This document shows, one piece after another, positions 49,468-56,776 of a stretch of DNA of 64,000 nt; position 1 is the stretch's first letter; each line of letters opens with the position of its first letter. The notes under the pieces are model-generated. The model saw nothing but the letters and a program-made list of their open reading frames with translations, did not search any database and was not told where the DNA came from. The stretch covers positions 1-64,000 of the forward strand of contig NZ_SCMX01000011.1 of the NCBI RefSeq assembly GCF_005503625.1. The letters are read 5' to 3'. The position numbers and the translations under genes are program-made. This stretch comes from Cupriavidus sp. 2SB. Its GTDB lineage: Bacteria; Pseudomonadota; Gammaproteobacteria; Burkholderiales; Burkholderiaceae.

Positions 49468-50268
49468 TCACCGCATCTTTGATGCGGCCATCGCTTCCAA
49501 AAGTGGGGGGCGGTCTGCCAGGGCCTCGGCGCGGCATCGAATTCCGGCGAGCGAGATCCACCTGGAAACGACGCGCGGACGGCCGGCAACCGTGTCGTCG
49601 ACGTCGGCACATGCAGTGGGGCCCGCCGGGCCATCGAACAACTCACGCAGTACTGCGCGTTTCAGCGCCAGCCGCCCCGGGCCAGGGTCGTTGAAAAGCA
49701 CGCTGTCTCCGACCGCATAGACCCCGTATCTCCTGTACAGCGGCTGGCCATTCGGATGGGAACCGATCTGGTCGGCAAGGGCAGGGCGGCCTTGCTCGGC
49801 GAGAAAGTTCGCAAGCTGGGAGCGCTGGTAGCCGATGCCTCCGCAGACCTCCTCGATCGGCAGGTGCGGCGCACCGACCAGCCCGATCGCAGCGCGCATC
49901 ACGCGCCGGTAGGTTTGACCCCCAGCGAGGAGGACTCTGCTGGCCCGACGTGGCCAGGCCACCTGCGTGATGGACTGGTCCAACCTTGCCAAGAGCTCGT
50001 CTGCGCGGGCAGTTGTCATTCGCAAGTCGTACGGGTCAAGCGTGTCGTCGGGCGCCACGAAACCGTGCTTGGCAGAGAGGATCACCATCGCCAGGGCGGC
50101 GCCGCGTCGAGTATGCGCACGGTAGGTCTGGTACATCACGCCCCGGTAGAGCTGCAAAGCAGGCGCGCGAACAGTCGCCTTTTTCCCAGAGCAGGCCAGG
50201 AGGAGGAGGGCAGGCGCCGATGGATCAAACTGGATCTCGGTATTTCGCTGGAATAGGGCGAGTTGCAT
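49468..50268 (-). CDS. DUF6884-family protein
   Basis: Start at the ATG at 50268 (MQLALFQRNTEIQFDPSAPA), 266 residues. LLLLACSGKKATVRAPALQL, YRGVMYQTYRAH, MVILSAKHGFVAPDDTLDPY are the conserved blocks of DUF6884 (a C.GKK motif, then S.KHG...P....PYD). The family is related to nucleotide- or tRNA-modifying-like proteins of phages and plasmids. The exact reaction is unknown. Transcribed divergently from the kfrA-like gene. Confidence 0.65.
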   Translation of the reverse strand: MQLALFQRNTEIQFDPSAPALLLLACSGKKATVRAPALQLYRGVMYQTYRAHTRRGAALAMVILSAKHGFVAPDDTLDPYDLRMTTARADELLARLDQSITQVAWPRRASRVLLAGGQTYRRVMRAAIGLVGAPHLPIEEVCGGIGYQRSQLANFLAEQGRPALADQIGSHPNGQPLYRRYGVYAVGDSVLFNDPGPGRLALKRAVLRELFDGPAGPTACADVDDTVAGRPRVVSRWISLAGIRCRAEALADRPPLLEAMAASKMR

Positions 50269-50350
50269 TGCGGGCACTGGGGCGATGTGGCGAAATTGCC
50301 CTTTTAGCGTACGCACCAAATGGCCATGTCAAGGTTCACGCCTTGCGCCA

Positions 50351-50389
50351 ATTCGTGCCATAACATAACATTCGTAACATAACATAACG
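50351..50389 (+). promoter_or_regulatory. Tandem 19-bp direct repeat upstream of kfrA
   Basis: Two direct copies of a 19-bp unit: ATTCGTGCCATAACATAAC (50351-50369) and ATTCGTAACATAACATAAC (50370-50388), differing at two positions, each containing TAACATAAC. They lie just upstream of the KfrA start and are a likely binding site for KfrA itself. Confidence 0.65.
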
Positions 50390-50406
50390 AAATAGATGGA
50401 GTTGTT

Positions 50407-51291
50407 ATGGTACGCGAAGCGTCGATTACCCAAGAACAGGTAAATGCTGCGGCGAACGCGCTGCGTGCCGCCGGCAGCAAGAAGCCATCGGTTCGCGCAG
50501 TGCGAAAAGAACTGGGGGACGTTGGCTCTCACGCCACCGTGGGACGCATGCTGGATGTGTGGAGAGCAGGCCAGGTACAAATTCCTGAAGCTCCCATAAC
50601 GTTGCCCGCGCCGCTCCAACGCGTCCTCGCCGACTATCTCGCCCAGCTCGTTGCTGAAGGCAAGGTGGAGCTCTCCGCTGACTTGGCGGAGCAGCAACAG
50701 GTCAATACGGACCTCAGCATGGAGAACGAACGGCTCATCAGCCAAATCGACGCTTTGCAGGCCGAACTTACTGCCTGCCAGTCCGAGCGTGACTCGTTGG
50801 CGGGCCGTGCACAGCAGCAGAATTCTGATTTGCAGCTTGCCCGTAGTGACGCCGAGCAGGAGCGCATGGCCGCCGCCGGCGTTCGAACGGATCTGGCCAA
50901 GGCACTGTTGCGGCTGGAAGCACTGCCGCGCCTGGAGGAAGAATTGACAACCGCTCGCGCCGAGGCTGCGAAAGAACGCGCCGATCGCGTTGCTGCCGAG
51001 CAGGCTGCTGCAGTTGCGACCGCCCGGCTTGAGGGCGAGGAGAAGGCACGCCAGCACATCGAGACGGAGCTCCGCACCGTGTCCACGCGCGAAGAACAAG
51101 CGAACGGTCAGATAAAGGAGCTCACGGCGCAGCTGGTCGACGGTCGCCTTGTGCGAGCGCGTAGTGAACGCGAACTGCGCAGGCCGGTGGATTTGCGGCG
51201 CGGGGCAGGGCCAGTGTCGGCGGAGCGAAAAATGCCCGCTGGCCAGCAAAAGGGGGCGCGCGACAAGCAGCCTCCTCCTGACAAAGGCTGA
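50407..51291 (+). CDS. kfrA: KfrA-like DNA-binding protein with long coiled coil
   Basis: 294 residues. N-terminal helix-turn-helix (ITQEQVNAAANALRAAG, KKPSVRAVRKELGDVGSHAT) matches the KfrA_N domain of plasmid proteins. Residues 85-260 form a continuous coiled coil (QQQVNTDLSMENERLISQID). The C-terminus is basic and Pro/Gln-rich. KfrA proteins repress their own promoter and act as filament-forming nucleoid-like proteins on plasmids. The tandem repeat upstream is a plausible operator. Confidence 0.82.
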   Translation: MVREASITQEQVNAAANALRAAGSKKPSVRAVRKELGDVGSHATVGRMLDVWRAGQVQIPEAPITLPAPLQRVLADYLAQLVAEGKVELSADLAEQQQVNTDLSMENERLISQIDALQAELTACQSERDSLAGRAQQQNSDLQLARSDAEQERMAAAGVRTDLAKALLRLEALPRLEEELTTARAEAAKERADRVAAEQAAAVATARLEGEEKARQHIETELRTVSTREEQANGQIKELTAQLVDGRLVRARSERELRRPVDLRRGAGPVSAERKMPAGQQKGARDKQPPPDKG

Positions 51292-51358
51292 GATATTGGG
51301 TGCGCTGACAAGCGGCCTATAGCGGTAACATAGCGACGCGTCCTGATGGAGGCCCATT

Positions 51359-51643
51359 GTGCAACGATCGAATGAAGCCGCGCCGTGCGCGGTATGCCAT
51401 ATGCCGGCCTGGCGCCAGCCGGAGCGTCAGAGTACCGACGGCTATCTTTATGACTGCCCCGCTTGTGGAGGTCGCTACAGCATCGGTAAGACGGCCGCGA
51501 CACGTGCCTCCAATGGCGAGGCGCCAAGCAGTTTGCTCGCAGAGCTTCGCCGCCTGATTGCCAATGGCGATTTTCCCCGCGTTGAGTACACGGCAGGTGA
51601 ATGGCAACCCTTAGCCGTAGTAGGGCGTCAGCCTGAAGAATAG
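51359..51643 (+). CDS. Small zinc-ribbon protein
   Basis: 94 residues from a GTG at 51359 with RBS TGGAGG. Two CxxC pairs, CAVCHM and CPACGG (about 20 residues apart), predict a zinc ribbon at the N-terminus, followed by a helical half. No family recognised. Confidence 0.55.
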   Translation: MQRSNEAAPCAVCHMPAWRQPERQSTDGYLYDCPACGGRYSIGKTAATRASNGEAPSSLLAELRRLIANGDFPRVEYTAGEWQPLAVVGRQPEE

Positions 51644-51670
51644 GAAACTACTTTTCTGGAGGGTCAGACG

Positions 51671-51961
51671 ATGGGCCGCAACTACATCCTCGAACGAACC
51701 ATCGCCGACCCTCGGACACGTGCCGTCCATAAGACTGCACGCAAGCGTGCCAAGGTTAAACGCCTCCAGTCCGAGCGGGCGGCCACGGCTGCCTACCTGG
51801 ACCGCGCCCGCTGGTGCGCTAACGGTTGTGGCAAGCCTGTCGCCACAGGCGAAAACGGCTGGACTCCATGTTGTTCGGAAGCTTGTCACGGCCAGTGGGT
51901 GGCCGTCGTCGCGGCGCATTTCGACTCGCAGCAGGCGCGACGCGCCCGGCGCACGGTTTGA
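51671..51961 (+). CDS. Small zinc-ribbon protein
   Basis: 96 residues. CANGCGKPVATG followed by CCSEACHGQW provides a four-cysteine knuckle at residues 49-72. The N-terminal 40 residues are basic (HKTARKRAKVKRLQSERAAT), suggesting nucleic-acid contact. RBS TGGAGG. No family recognised. Confidence 0.55.
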   Translation: MGRNYILERTIADPRTRAVHKTARKRAKVKRLQSERAATAAYLDRARWCANGCGKPVATGENGWTPCCSEACHGQWVAVVAAHFDSQQARRARRTV

Positions 51962-52123
51962 GACTTATCTTAGAAAGCCTATGGATAGTTTCTGGGCCGA
52001 TGGGTAGCTTTGGATTACATGTAGCCGAAAGCTACCCACCTAGCTGTGGACATTCGCAAATAGCGTTGTGCGTTCTCAATTAGGCGGTGAAACCTACACC
52101 GGTGAGCTCGTGGAGTCCCAGTG

Positions 52124-52375
52124 ATGCAAAGGTTTTTCATCGACGCGCAAGCTGCGCGCCGTTTCATGCGGAAGGAATGCGGCTGACCGGATCGGGATAT
52201 CGATGCGCTGGCCAGCGTGCGGCCCTTGGATGGCTGCGAGTGCGAGCCGTACTTAGGCGCCTGGATTGTTTGGCAGGCTTGCGCTGGCTGCGGCAAAAAG
52301 CTGCCGTGCGCGCCGGATGCCGTGGCCGACTATGCCTGCGACGCCTGCGGCAACGACACGGACCAGGCTCTTTGA
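52124..52375 (+). pseudogene. Small zinc-ribbon gene interrupted by in-frame TGA
   Basis: From the ATG at 52124 the frame encodes MQRFFIDAQAARRFMRKECG, then a TGA at 52184-52186, then continues in the same frame with a well-formed zinc ribbon (CECEPYLGAWIVWQACAGC, then CACDACGND type) to a stop at 52373. Total 84 codons including the internal stop. A nonsense mutation is the simplest explanation. Selenocysteine is unlikely: I see no nearby insertion-element hairpin. Confidence 0.5.
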
Positions 52376-52469
52376 CAGAAAACGCCCCCCTTTGTGGTAT
52401 TCGCGCCCATAGCGTAGTCCCGCCCCATGTGCGACAGTAGGCTCCCAACTTCACATCAGGGCGCAAATA

Positions 52470-52679
52470 ATGGCGAGTAAGCAAGACGCAATCGATGCAA
52501 TGGTCGACCTACTTCATAACGGGAAAAACGGCACTGACCGTGCTGGCGCCGCAGCGGGACTCGGCGTGGTTGGAGGCGAGGCAGCGAGAACGGAATTGAT
52601 CGCCGCGCTGAAGAAAGCTAAGTCTTCCGAAGAACGGGGGGCTATCGCAACGGCCCTTGGGCACGCGACTCTGCGTTAG
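52470..52679 (+). CDS. Small HEAT-repeat-like protein
   Basis: 69 residues: DAIDAMVDLLHNGKNGTDRA, then GAAAGLGVVGGEAARTELIA, then ALKKAKSSEERGAIATALG, the alternating helix pattern of one to two HEAT repeats. Clean monocistronic gene followed by a terminator. Function unknown. Confidence 0.6.
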   Translation: MASKQDAIDAMVDLLHNGKNGTDRAGAAAGLGVVGGEAARTELIAALKKAKSSEERGAIATALGHATLR

Positions 52680-52694
52680 ACGTCTGTTCCCCCG

Positions 52695-52717
52695 AGCCGC
52701 CCGCGAGGCGGCTTTTT
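52695..52717 (+). terminator. Rho-independent terminator
   Basis: AGCCGCC-CGCGA-GGCGGCT followed by TTTT. Beyond it a 9-bp inverted repeat ATGCCGATA..TATCGGCAT (52732-52757) separates it from the convergent imuA gene. Confidence 0.82.
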
Positions 52718-52773
52718 CACGACAGCCCCCCATGCCGATAACTGAAATTATCGGCATGGCGTTTGCCCGCAAC

Positions 52774-53670
52774 TCAGGTGCCAGCGCCGGTCACTTCGGC
52801 GATTCCCGCGACCTTCTTGCTATCTCTGTCCTTGTCCTGACTCGTCTCTGGACTAGGTTGAACTTGTCTGCGATTACCGCCGCTGACGCCCAACAAGTGT
52901 GCAAGGCTTCCAAGCGGCAACAGCAGAGTATTGGAAGCTGCCGGACCCCGCCGCTTCAGTATTTGCGCGCGTACGAAACCTCCTGGCGCTGGCTCAAGCG
53001 CAATACGAAGCGGGGATGCGGATGCGTCGTTCGCAGCCGATGCCGAACGAATGGCGAACACCAATGCGTCCGTCGCCGCGGTCAGGCCCTGCAAGCGCCG
53101 GATACCTACTGGCCGCACCCGGGGCAACCATGCCACAAGCGCGCCGAGGGCATTCGACCGCAAGATGGTCTCGCACGCCCACTGTGCGTCGGCCGGAGAT
53201 TCCGCCTTTACCCATCGAACGTGCTTGCCCACGCCAATGCGCGCAAGCTCGGGCCCGTTTGGAGCAAATGGACACCCTACCAACCATATCGGGCGATTGC
53301 GTTGTGCCGCTGCGTCCAGCGCTCCTCGAAGCATTGATAGTTCGCCAATGCCCGAATGCTTGACGATTAGTTCGGCCACTGATCCTTCTGCCCAGCCGCC
53401 GCCAGGCAACTCCCCATCCAGAACATCGATGCCGCTCGGCACAACTTTGCCAATGGGACGGGCGAGTTGGCTGGCTCGCCATAGAGAAGGGTGGATCGCG
53501 CCTGGATCTGTTAGGGGGTTCAACCTGCCGGAGCATCTGCTTGGTTCTGTTGGTTCCGGTGGCTGCAGGGCAAGGTTCGTGGCGATGGGGCGAACAGGCT
53601 CCACGTCACCCAACAGCGACATCTGCTGGGTAGGTACATCAGGCGGATGGTGCGCGCGAACTCTCTGCAT
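52774..53670 (-). CDS. imuA: ImuA-like translesion-synthesis accessory protein
   Basis: 298 residues. IHPSLWRASQLARPIGKVVP, LPGGGWAEGSVAELIVKHSG, GALVAWLPRVRPVGIRRLQG and QILKRRGPAASNTLLLPL match the ImuA/SulA-like (RecA-core related) family. ImuA normally works with ImuB and DnaE2 in SOS mutagenesis, but neither gene follows here. A LexA box touches the ATG. A start at the internal Met (residue 17) would leave a normal leader. Confidence 0.8.
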   Translation of the reverse strand: MQRVRAHHPPDVPTQQMSLLGDVEPVRPIATNLALQPPEPTEPSRCSGRLNPLTDPGAIHPSLWRASQLARPIGKVVPSGIDVLDGELPGGGWAEGSVAELIVKHSGIGELSMLRGALDAAAQRNRPIWLVGCPFAPNGPELARIGVGKHVRWVKAESPADAQWACETILRSNALGALVAWLPRVRPVGIRRLQGLTAATDALVFAIRSASAANDASASPLRIALEPAPGGFVRAQILKRRGPAASNTLLLPLGSLAHLLGVSGGNRRQVQPSPETSQDKDRDSKKVAGIAEVTGAGT

Positions 53671-53688
53671 ACTGTACGTATATACAGT
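53671..53688 (-). promoter_or_regulatory. LexA (SOS) box of imuA
   Basis: ACTGTACGTATATACAGT, with the CTGT-N8-ACAG consensus, directly adjacent to the imuA start codon at 53668-53670. Confidence 0.8.
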
Positions 53689-53714
53689 ATTCGAAGACCC
53701 CTTGCAATTTAATT

Positions 53715-53780
53715 GATAGATATCTAGTAGCTACTAGATATCTATCGTCGCGCTTGTGTCGCGCCATTTAGCCGGCTAAA
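53715..53780. repeat. Perfect 32-bp palindrome and a second 14-bp palindrome
   Basis: GATAGATATCTAGTAG (53715-53730) is followed directly by its exact reverse complement CTACTAGATATCTATC (53731-53746), a loop-less 32-bp palindrome. Twenty nt later TTTAGCCGGCTAAA (53767-53780) is another perfect palindrome. The flanking region to 53860 is AT-rich. Possible roles: dimeric-protein binding site, resolution or partition site, or replication-associated site. Confidence 0.8.
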
Positions 53781-53956
53781 CGGCTTTGTTTACATTGAAC
53801 ATAAGGTTAATTATGCTTTATAAATCACATTCGGTAGCTTTTGCGCCACACGCCTTTAAATTTGTGCTCCGCCGCCCACACGTCGAGAACCTGCCGCTAC
53901 ACTAGCTCCCCGCCGGGAAATCATTCTCGCTGCGGTTTTGGCGAAGGAGTGCCTAT

Positions 53957-54121
53957 ATGTCTTCGTACAAAGACGAAGAGCTCGATAACTATGCGCCCAG
54001 CGTAGAAGAGCAGAACGAGCAGGATGCGATGCGTGCGCTCGGGTTCGACGGGCTCTCGGACGACGAGATTACCGACGAAGTCCGCGCGACCGTTCATGAT
54101 CTTGCCAAGCAGACTCGATGA
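53957..54121 (+). CDS. 54-residue acidic protein
   Basis: MSSYKDEELDNYAPSVEEQN ... ends LAKQTR. RBS AAGGAG lies 8 nt before the ATG, and a strong terminator follows. Very acidic (many Glu, Asp) and likely soluble. No family recognised. The upstream region contains the palindromes and an AT-rich promoter-like stretch. Confidence 0.7.
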   Translation: MSSYKDEELDNYAPSVEEQNEQDAMRALGFDGLSDDEITDEVRATVHDLAKQTR

Positions 54122-54130
54122 GTCAAAAGA

Positions 54131-54161
54131 AGAGCCCGCCGAGTGCGGGCTCTTTCTTTTT
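54131..54161 (+). terminator. Rho-independent terminator
   Basis: AGAGCCCGC-CGAGT-GCGGGCTCT followed by TTCTTTTT. Confidence 0.88.
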
Positions 54162-54172
54162 AGGTCCACCAA

Positions 54173-54598
54173 ATGATCGACCTACTAGCCATCGAAAACA
54201 TCGCGCAGGCGTGCCGAACCGGCCTTTTAGCGCTTAGACAAAGCTCCCGCTTCCGCGATTTCCCCCGCGGAAATTGTGGCGAAGCGGCGGAGTTAGTTGG
54301 CAGAATTCTGAAAGAAAGGTTGGATTGCGACGGCCATTACGTTTGCGGGTCTTACCACCCTCTTCTGAAGCGAACGCAAAGTCACGCGTGGTTCGAAACC
54401 AGTGGCGTCATTGTCGACATCACTTATGACCAATTTGGCGCCATCGGCCTTGCCGGTTGGGTATTTCCGGCTGGTTCAGACTGGCATGCTGCCTTCACTG
54501 AGATCGACAAGCAGGACGTGTGCATGCCCGAGCACTGGCTAATGTATCCGCATGAAGGGTATCGGTCGATGCTCCAAGAGCTCGCAGAACGTCCGTAG
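54173..54598 (+). CDS. Papain-fold/transglutaminase-like protein
   Basis: 141 residues. RGNCGEAAELVGRILKERLD supplies a candidate catalytic cysteine at a helix start. TQSHAWFETSGVIVDITYDQ supplies the following His and Asp. This Cys-His-Asp order and spacing is typical of papain-like cysteine peptidase or transglutaminase folds. It begins 11 nt after the terminator, so it likely needs its own promoter or read-through. Substrate unknown. Confidence 0.55.
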   Translation: MIDLLAIENIAQACRTGLLALRQSSRFRDFPRGNCGEAAELVGRILKERLDCDGHYVCGSYHPLLKRTQSHAWFETSGVIVDITYDQFGAIGLAGWVFPAGSDWHAAFTEIDKQDVCMPEHWLMYPHEGYRSMLQELAERP

Positions 54599-54666
54599 GA
54601 CCCTACCTGATACCCCAATGTTGCCCCGAGGAGAACACTAGAAGAGGGTCAACAATGGAGACCATC

Positions 54667-54885
54667 ATGGCCAACGATATTCACGTGGTTCCGGCTGGCG
54701 AGGGCTGGGCGGTTGAGGCGGCTGGAGGGGGCAAGCGGACGATGTTCGCCACTCAGGAAGAAGCCATATTGGCTGGCACCGAGCGCGCCAAGCAAGACAA
54801 GGTCGAGCTGCTGATTCACGGCCGCGACGGCCAGATCCGCGAGCGAAACTCGTTCGGCCATGACCCGCGAGACGTTAAGGGCTAA
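54667..54885 (+). CDS. DUF2188 family protein
   Basis: 72 residues starting at the ATG at 54667 (RBS GGAG). IHVVPAGEGWAVEAAGGGKR, ATQEEAILAGTERAKQ and LLIHGRDGQIRERNSFGHDP are the complete DUF2188 signature. The family is small and common next to DNA repair or mobile-element genes. Function unknown. Its stop is 5 nt before the ligase ATG, so they form an operon. Confidence 0.9.
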   Translation: MANDIHVVPAGEGWAVEAAGGGKRTMFATQEEAILAGTERAKQDKVELLIHGRDGQIRERNSFGHDPRDVKG

Positions 54886-54890
54886 GTCCC

Positions 54891-55523
54891 ATGCCGCGCG
54901 CTATGGCGCAGTTGGATCTTGCCGCGTTCGCGCCCATGCTTCCAAGCCTGCGTAAGTCGCTGCCACGCGGCGAAGGCTGGTGGGCCGAGGTCAAGTACGA
55001 CGGTTATCGAGCCTTGGCCTTAACAGGCTCGGTCCCTTCTGTGCGAACGAAGAACGGTGCGGACTGCACCCCCTGGTTCCCAGAACTGCTTCAAAGCCTC
55101 AGGGCCCTTCCCGCCAGCACCGTGCTCGATGGTGAGGTATGCGTGTTGGATGCCGTCGGCCGCGCCGACTTTGAGCGGCTGCATCGGCGGGCCAGGCGCA
55201 AGTGCTGGTATGAAGGCGCTGATCCGATTGTCTACTGCGTCTTCGACATCCTTGCGTTCAGGGGTCGGGACGTGCGAGTGCTGCCGATCGAGGAGCGTAA
55301 GGCCATGCTGCGCCCGCTACTCGCTTCCCTGCCCGGCCTTCTCTACGTCCAGGCTGTCCTTGATCAGTCCGATTGGCTCTTCGCGAACGCGCTGGCGCTC
55401 AATCTAGAAGGCATCGTCTGCAAGCGTGCCAGCAGCCCCTATCGAGCCGGGCCTTCGGTGGACTGGATCAAGGTAAGGCGTCGTGGAGTGCATGAGCACG
55501 GCGCGTTCAGGCGTGGACCCTGA
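54891..55523 (+). CDS. Minimal ATP-dependent DNA ligase (LigD-type catalytic domain)
   Basis: 210 residues. The adenylation motif EVKYDGYRA (nucleophilic Lys near 32), LDGEVCVLDAVG (motif III), VYCVFDILAFRGRDV (IIIa), NLEGIVCKRASSPY (IV) and DWIKVRRR (V) are all present. The OB-fold domain (motif VI) is missing and the protein ends soon after motif V, so it is either a natural minimal ligase or truncated. Members act in repair or non-homologous end joining. It is not linked to a ku gene in this window. Confidence 0.82.
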   Translation: MPRAMAQLDLAAFAPMLPSLRKSLPRGEGWWAEVKYDGYRALALTGSVPSVRTKNGADCTPWFPELLQSLRALPASTVLDGEVCVLDAVGRADFERLHRRARRKCWYEGADPIVYCVFDILAFRGRDVRVLPIEERKAMLRPLLASLPGLLYVQAVLDQSDWLFANALALNLEGIVCKRASSPYRAGPSVDWIKVRRRGVHEHGAFRRGP

Positions 55524-55538
55524 TCTCGCGAAAAACAG

Positions 55539-55757
55539 TCACGCAGTCTCGATGGCCACGCGCAAGTTGTTGAACCACGCCGAAAATTCATCGGCCTCAG
55601 TAAATACTCGCACCGGCGCTTCGGCATTGCCAAGTCCAACCGAGTAGCCGCCATTGAGCAAGCTGACAATGCTGTCCTCAAAAATCGATGGATTTCCCTG
55701 TTTTGTCAGCGAATCGCTGATTGTCTCCTGGGAAATATAGACCGCAGGCTTGTCCAT
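55539..55757 (-). CDS. Hypothetical 72-residue protein
   Basis: Start at the ATG at 55757 (MDKPAVYISQETISDSLTKQ), preceded by GAGAAAAA. Alpha/beta, acidic, with a C-terminal helix (EADEFSAWFNNLRVAIETA). Convergent with the ligase gene. No family recognised. Confidence 0.55.
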   Translation of the reverse strand: MDKPAVYISQETISDSLTKQGNPSIFEDSIVSLLNGGYSVGLGNAEAPVRVFTEADEFSAWFNNLRVAIETA

Positions 55758-55848
55758 AGTTTTTCTCTCGTTGTTTGCGTCAGGCTCCGAGCCCGTGCGG
55801 CCCACAGATACCTCCGCCATTGTTGGTTACCCGGGCATGTCGATGAGC

Positions 55849-55878
55849 CAAAAAAATGACCCGCAGTTGATTGCGGGC
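55849..55878 (-). terminator. Minus-strand rho-independent terminator
   Basis: CCCGCA-ATCAAC-TGCGGG followed by TCATTTTTTT on the minus strand. No long gene lies to its right on that strand, so it may end a short SOS-driven transcript starting near 56010. Confidence 0.6.
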
Positions 55879-56013
55879 CGTCATAGTCCTCGTGGGGTCA
55901 AGTCACGAACACGGGATTGTGAGTCCGAGGTGCTTCATTGTCACCCCGACACTTGGGGGATACAGCTCTCGCACCACTTACCGTGCATGTGCCTTGCCGC
56001 AAGATCGATGAGC

Positions 56014-56031
56014 ACTGTATATTTATACAGT
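56014..56031. promoter_or_regulatory. LexA (SOS) box
   Basis: ACTGTATATTTATACAGT, with the CTGT-N8-ACAG consensus. It abuts an ATG at 56032 on the plus strand and could also control the minus strand. Confidence 0.82.
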
Positions 56032-56046
56032 ATGCTGTTTGAAGTC

Positions 56047-56412
56047 ATGAAACTCTGCCTGGAAGGACGCCGGCTACACCGAGGATGGTGGGGCGGGCAG
56101 CTGCTTTGGCGTGGCCAAGTGGTAATCGAGGACCGGATGGATACGCGCGCCCACCGCGTCATACCGCATGCGATCATGACCCACAGCAAGCACCAAGACA
56201 CAGCCGAACTTGGCATCTTGTATGACGCGCGGATCGTGAGAATGTCCGGAGACGATTTGGTCCTTACGGGATTCGAGCGCGCCGACTTCGAACTGAAGGA
56301 ATATCGGCAAGCGTGGCTAATGCGGCCGATCACGCGCGAGGAGATGGAAACGCCCATCCCTGCCGACGTGGTACGCGGCCGGGGGAAGTCCGGCAAATTG
56401 AATGGAGGGTGA
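56047..56412 (+). CDS. SOS-controlled hypothetical protein upstream of yedK
   Basis: 121 residues from the ATG at 56047 (MKLCLEGRRLHRGWWGGQLL). An ATG at 56032 is in frame but touches the LexA box and would need leaderless translation. The protein is basic and aromatic-rich, with VVIEDRMDTRAHRVIPHAIM and YDARIVRMSGDDLVLTGFER. Proteins of this type commonly precede SRAP/YedK genes in Burkholderiales. The stop overlaps the next ATG. Confidence 0.6.
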   Translation: MKLCLEGRRLHRGWWGGQLLWRGQVVIEDRMDTRAHRVIPHAIMTHSKHQDTAELGILYDARIVRMSGDDLVLTGFERADFELKEYRQAWLMRPITREEMETPIPADVVRGRGKSGKLNGG

Positions 56413-56414
56413 TG

Positions 56415-56717
56415 ATGTGCGTCAACTACGCGCCGGTCCAACGGCAAATGCTCCGGAACGTGTTTGGCGTCGAACCGCCTGTCGGAGAATGGCGATCGGA
56501 AGCCTGGCCTGACTACTCTGCCCCGATCATCCGCGCAACTGAGAGTGGTGAGCGTGAAGCCGTGCTCGCATCTTTCAGTATGGTGCCCAAGGGGAAGATT
56601 CCACCCGGCGTACGCTACTACCCCACAGCCAACGCTCGCGCCGAAACCATCGGAAAGCTCAGCTCGTTTGCAAAACACTGGAAGGCTGGTCAGCTATGCC
56701 TGATAGGAGCAACATGA
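56415..56717 (+). pseudogene. yedK: SRAP/YedK (HMCES-like) protein, 3' end lost
   Basis: MCVNYAPVQRQML starts at 56415 so that the catalytic cysteine is residue 2, exposed after Met removal. SRAP proteins use it to trap abasic sites in single-stranded DNA. RSEAWPDYSAPIIRATESGE, ASFSMVPKGKIPPGV and TANARAETIG match the family. The protein ends after KAGQLCLIGAT, about 100 residues instead of about 220, losing the second half including the catalytic histidine region. The break coincides with the left edge of the arsenic island. Confidence 0.82.
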
Positions 56718-56776
56718 GTCGCCCATGTGGCGCATACTCCTTTGTATTACTCCTCTCTTTCGCATAGCTTGGAAAT

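Noticed and set aside
52124-52375. Selenoprotein from the in-frame TGA
   Set aside because: The residue is not in a typical redox motif and no insertion-sequence hairpin is seen after the TGA; a nonsense mutation is simpler.
53715-53746. 32-bp palindrome as a transcription terminator
   Set aside because: It has no loop and no T-run on either strand, and no gene ends next to it.
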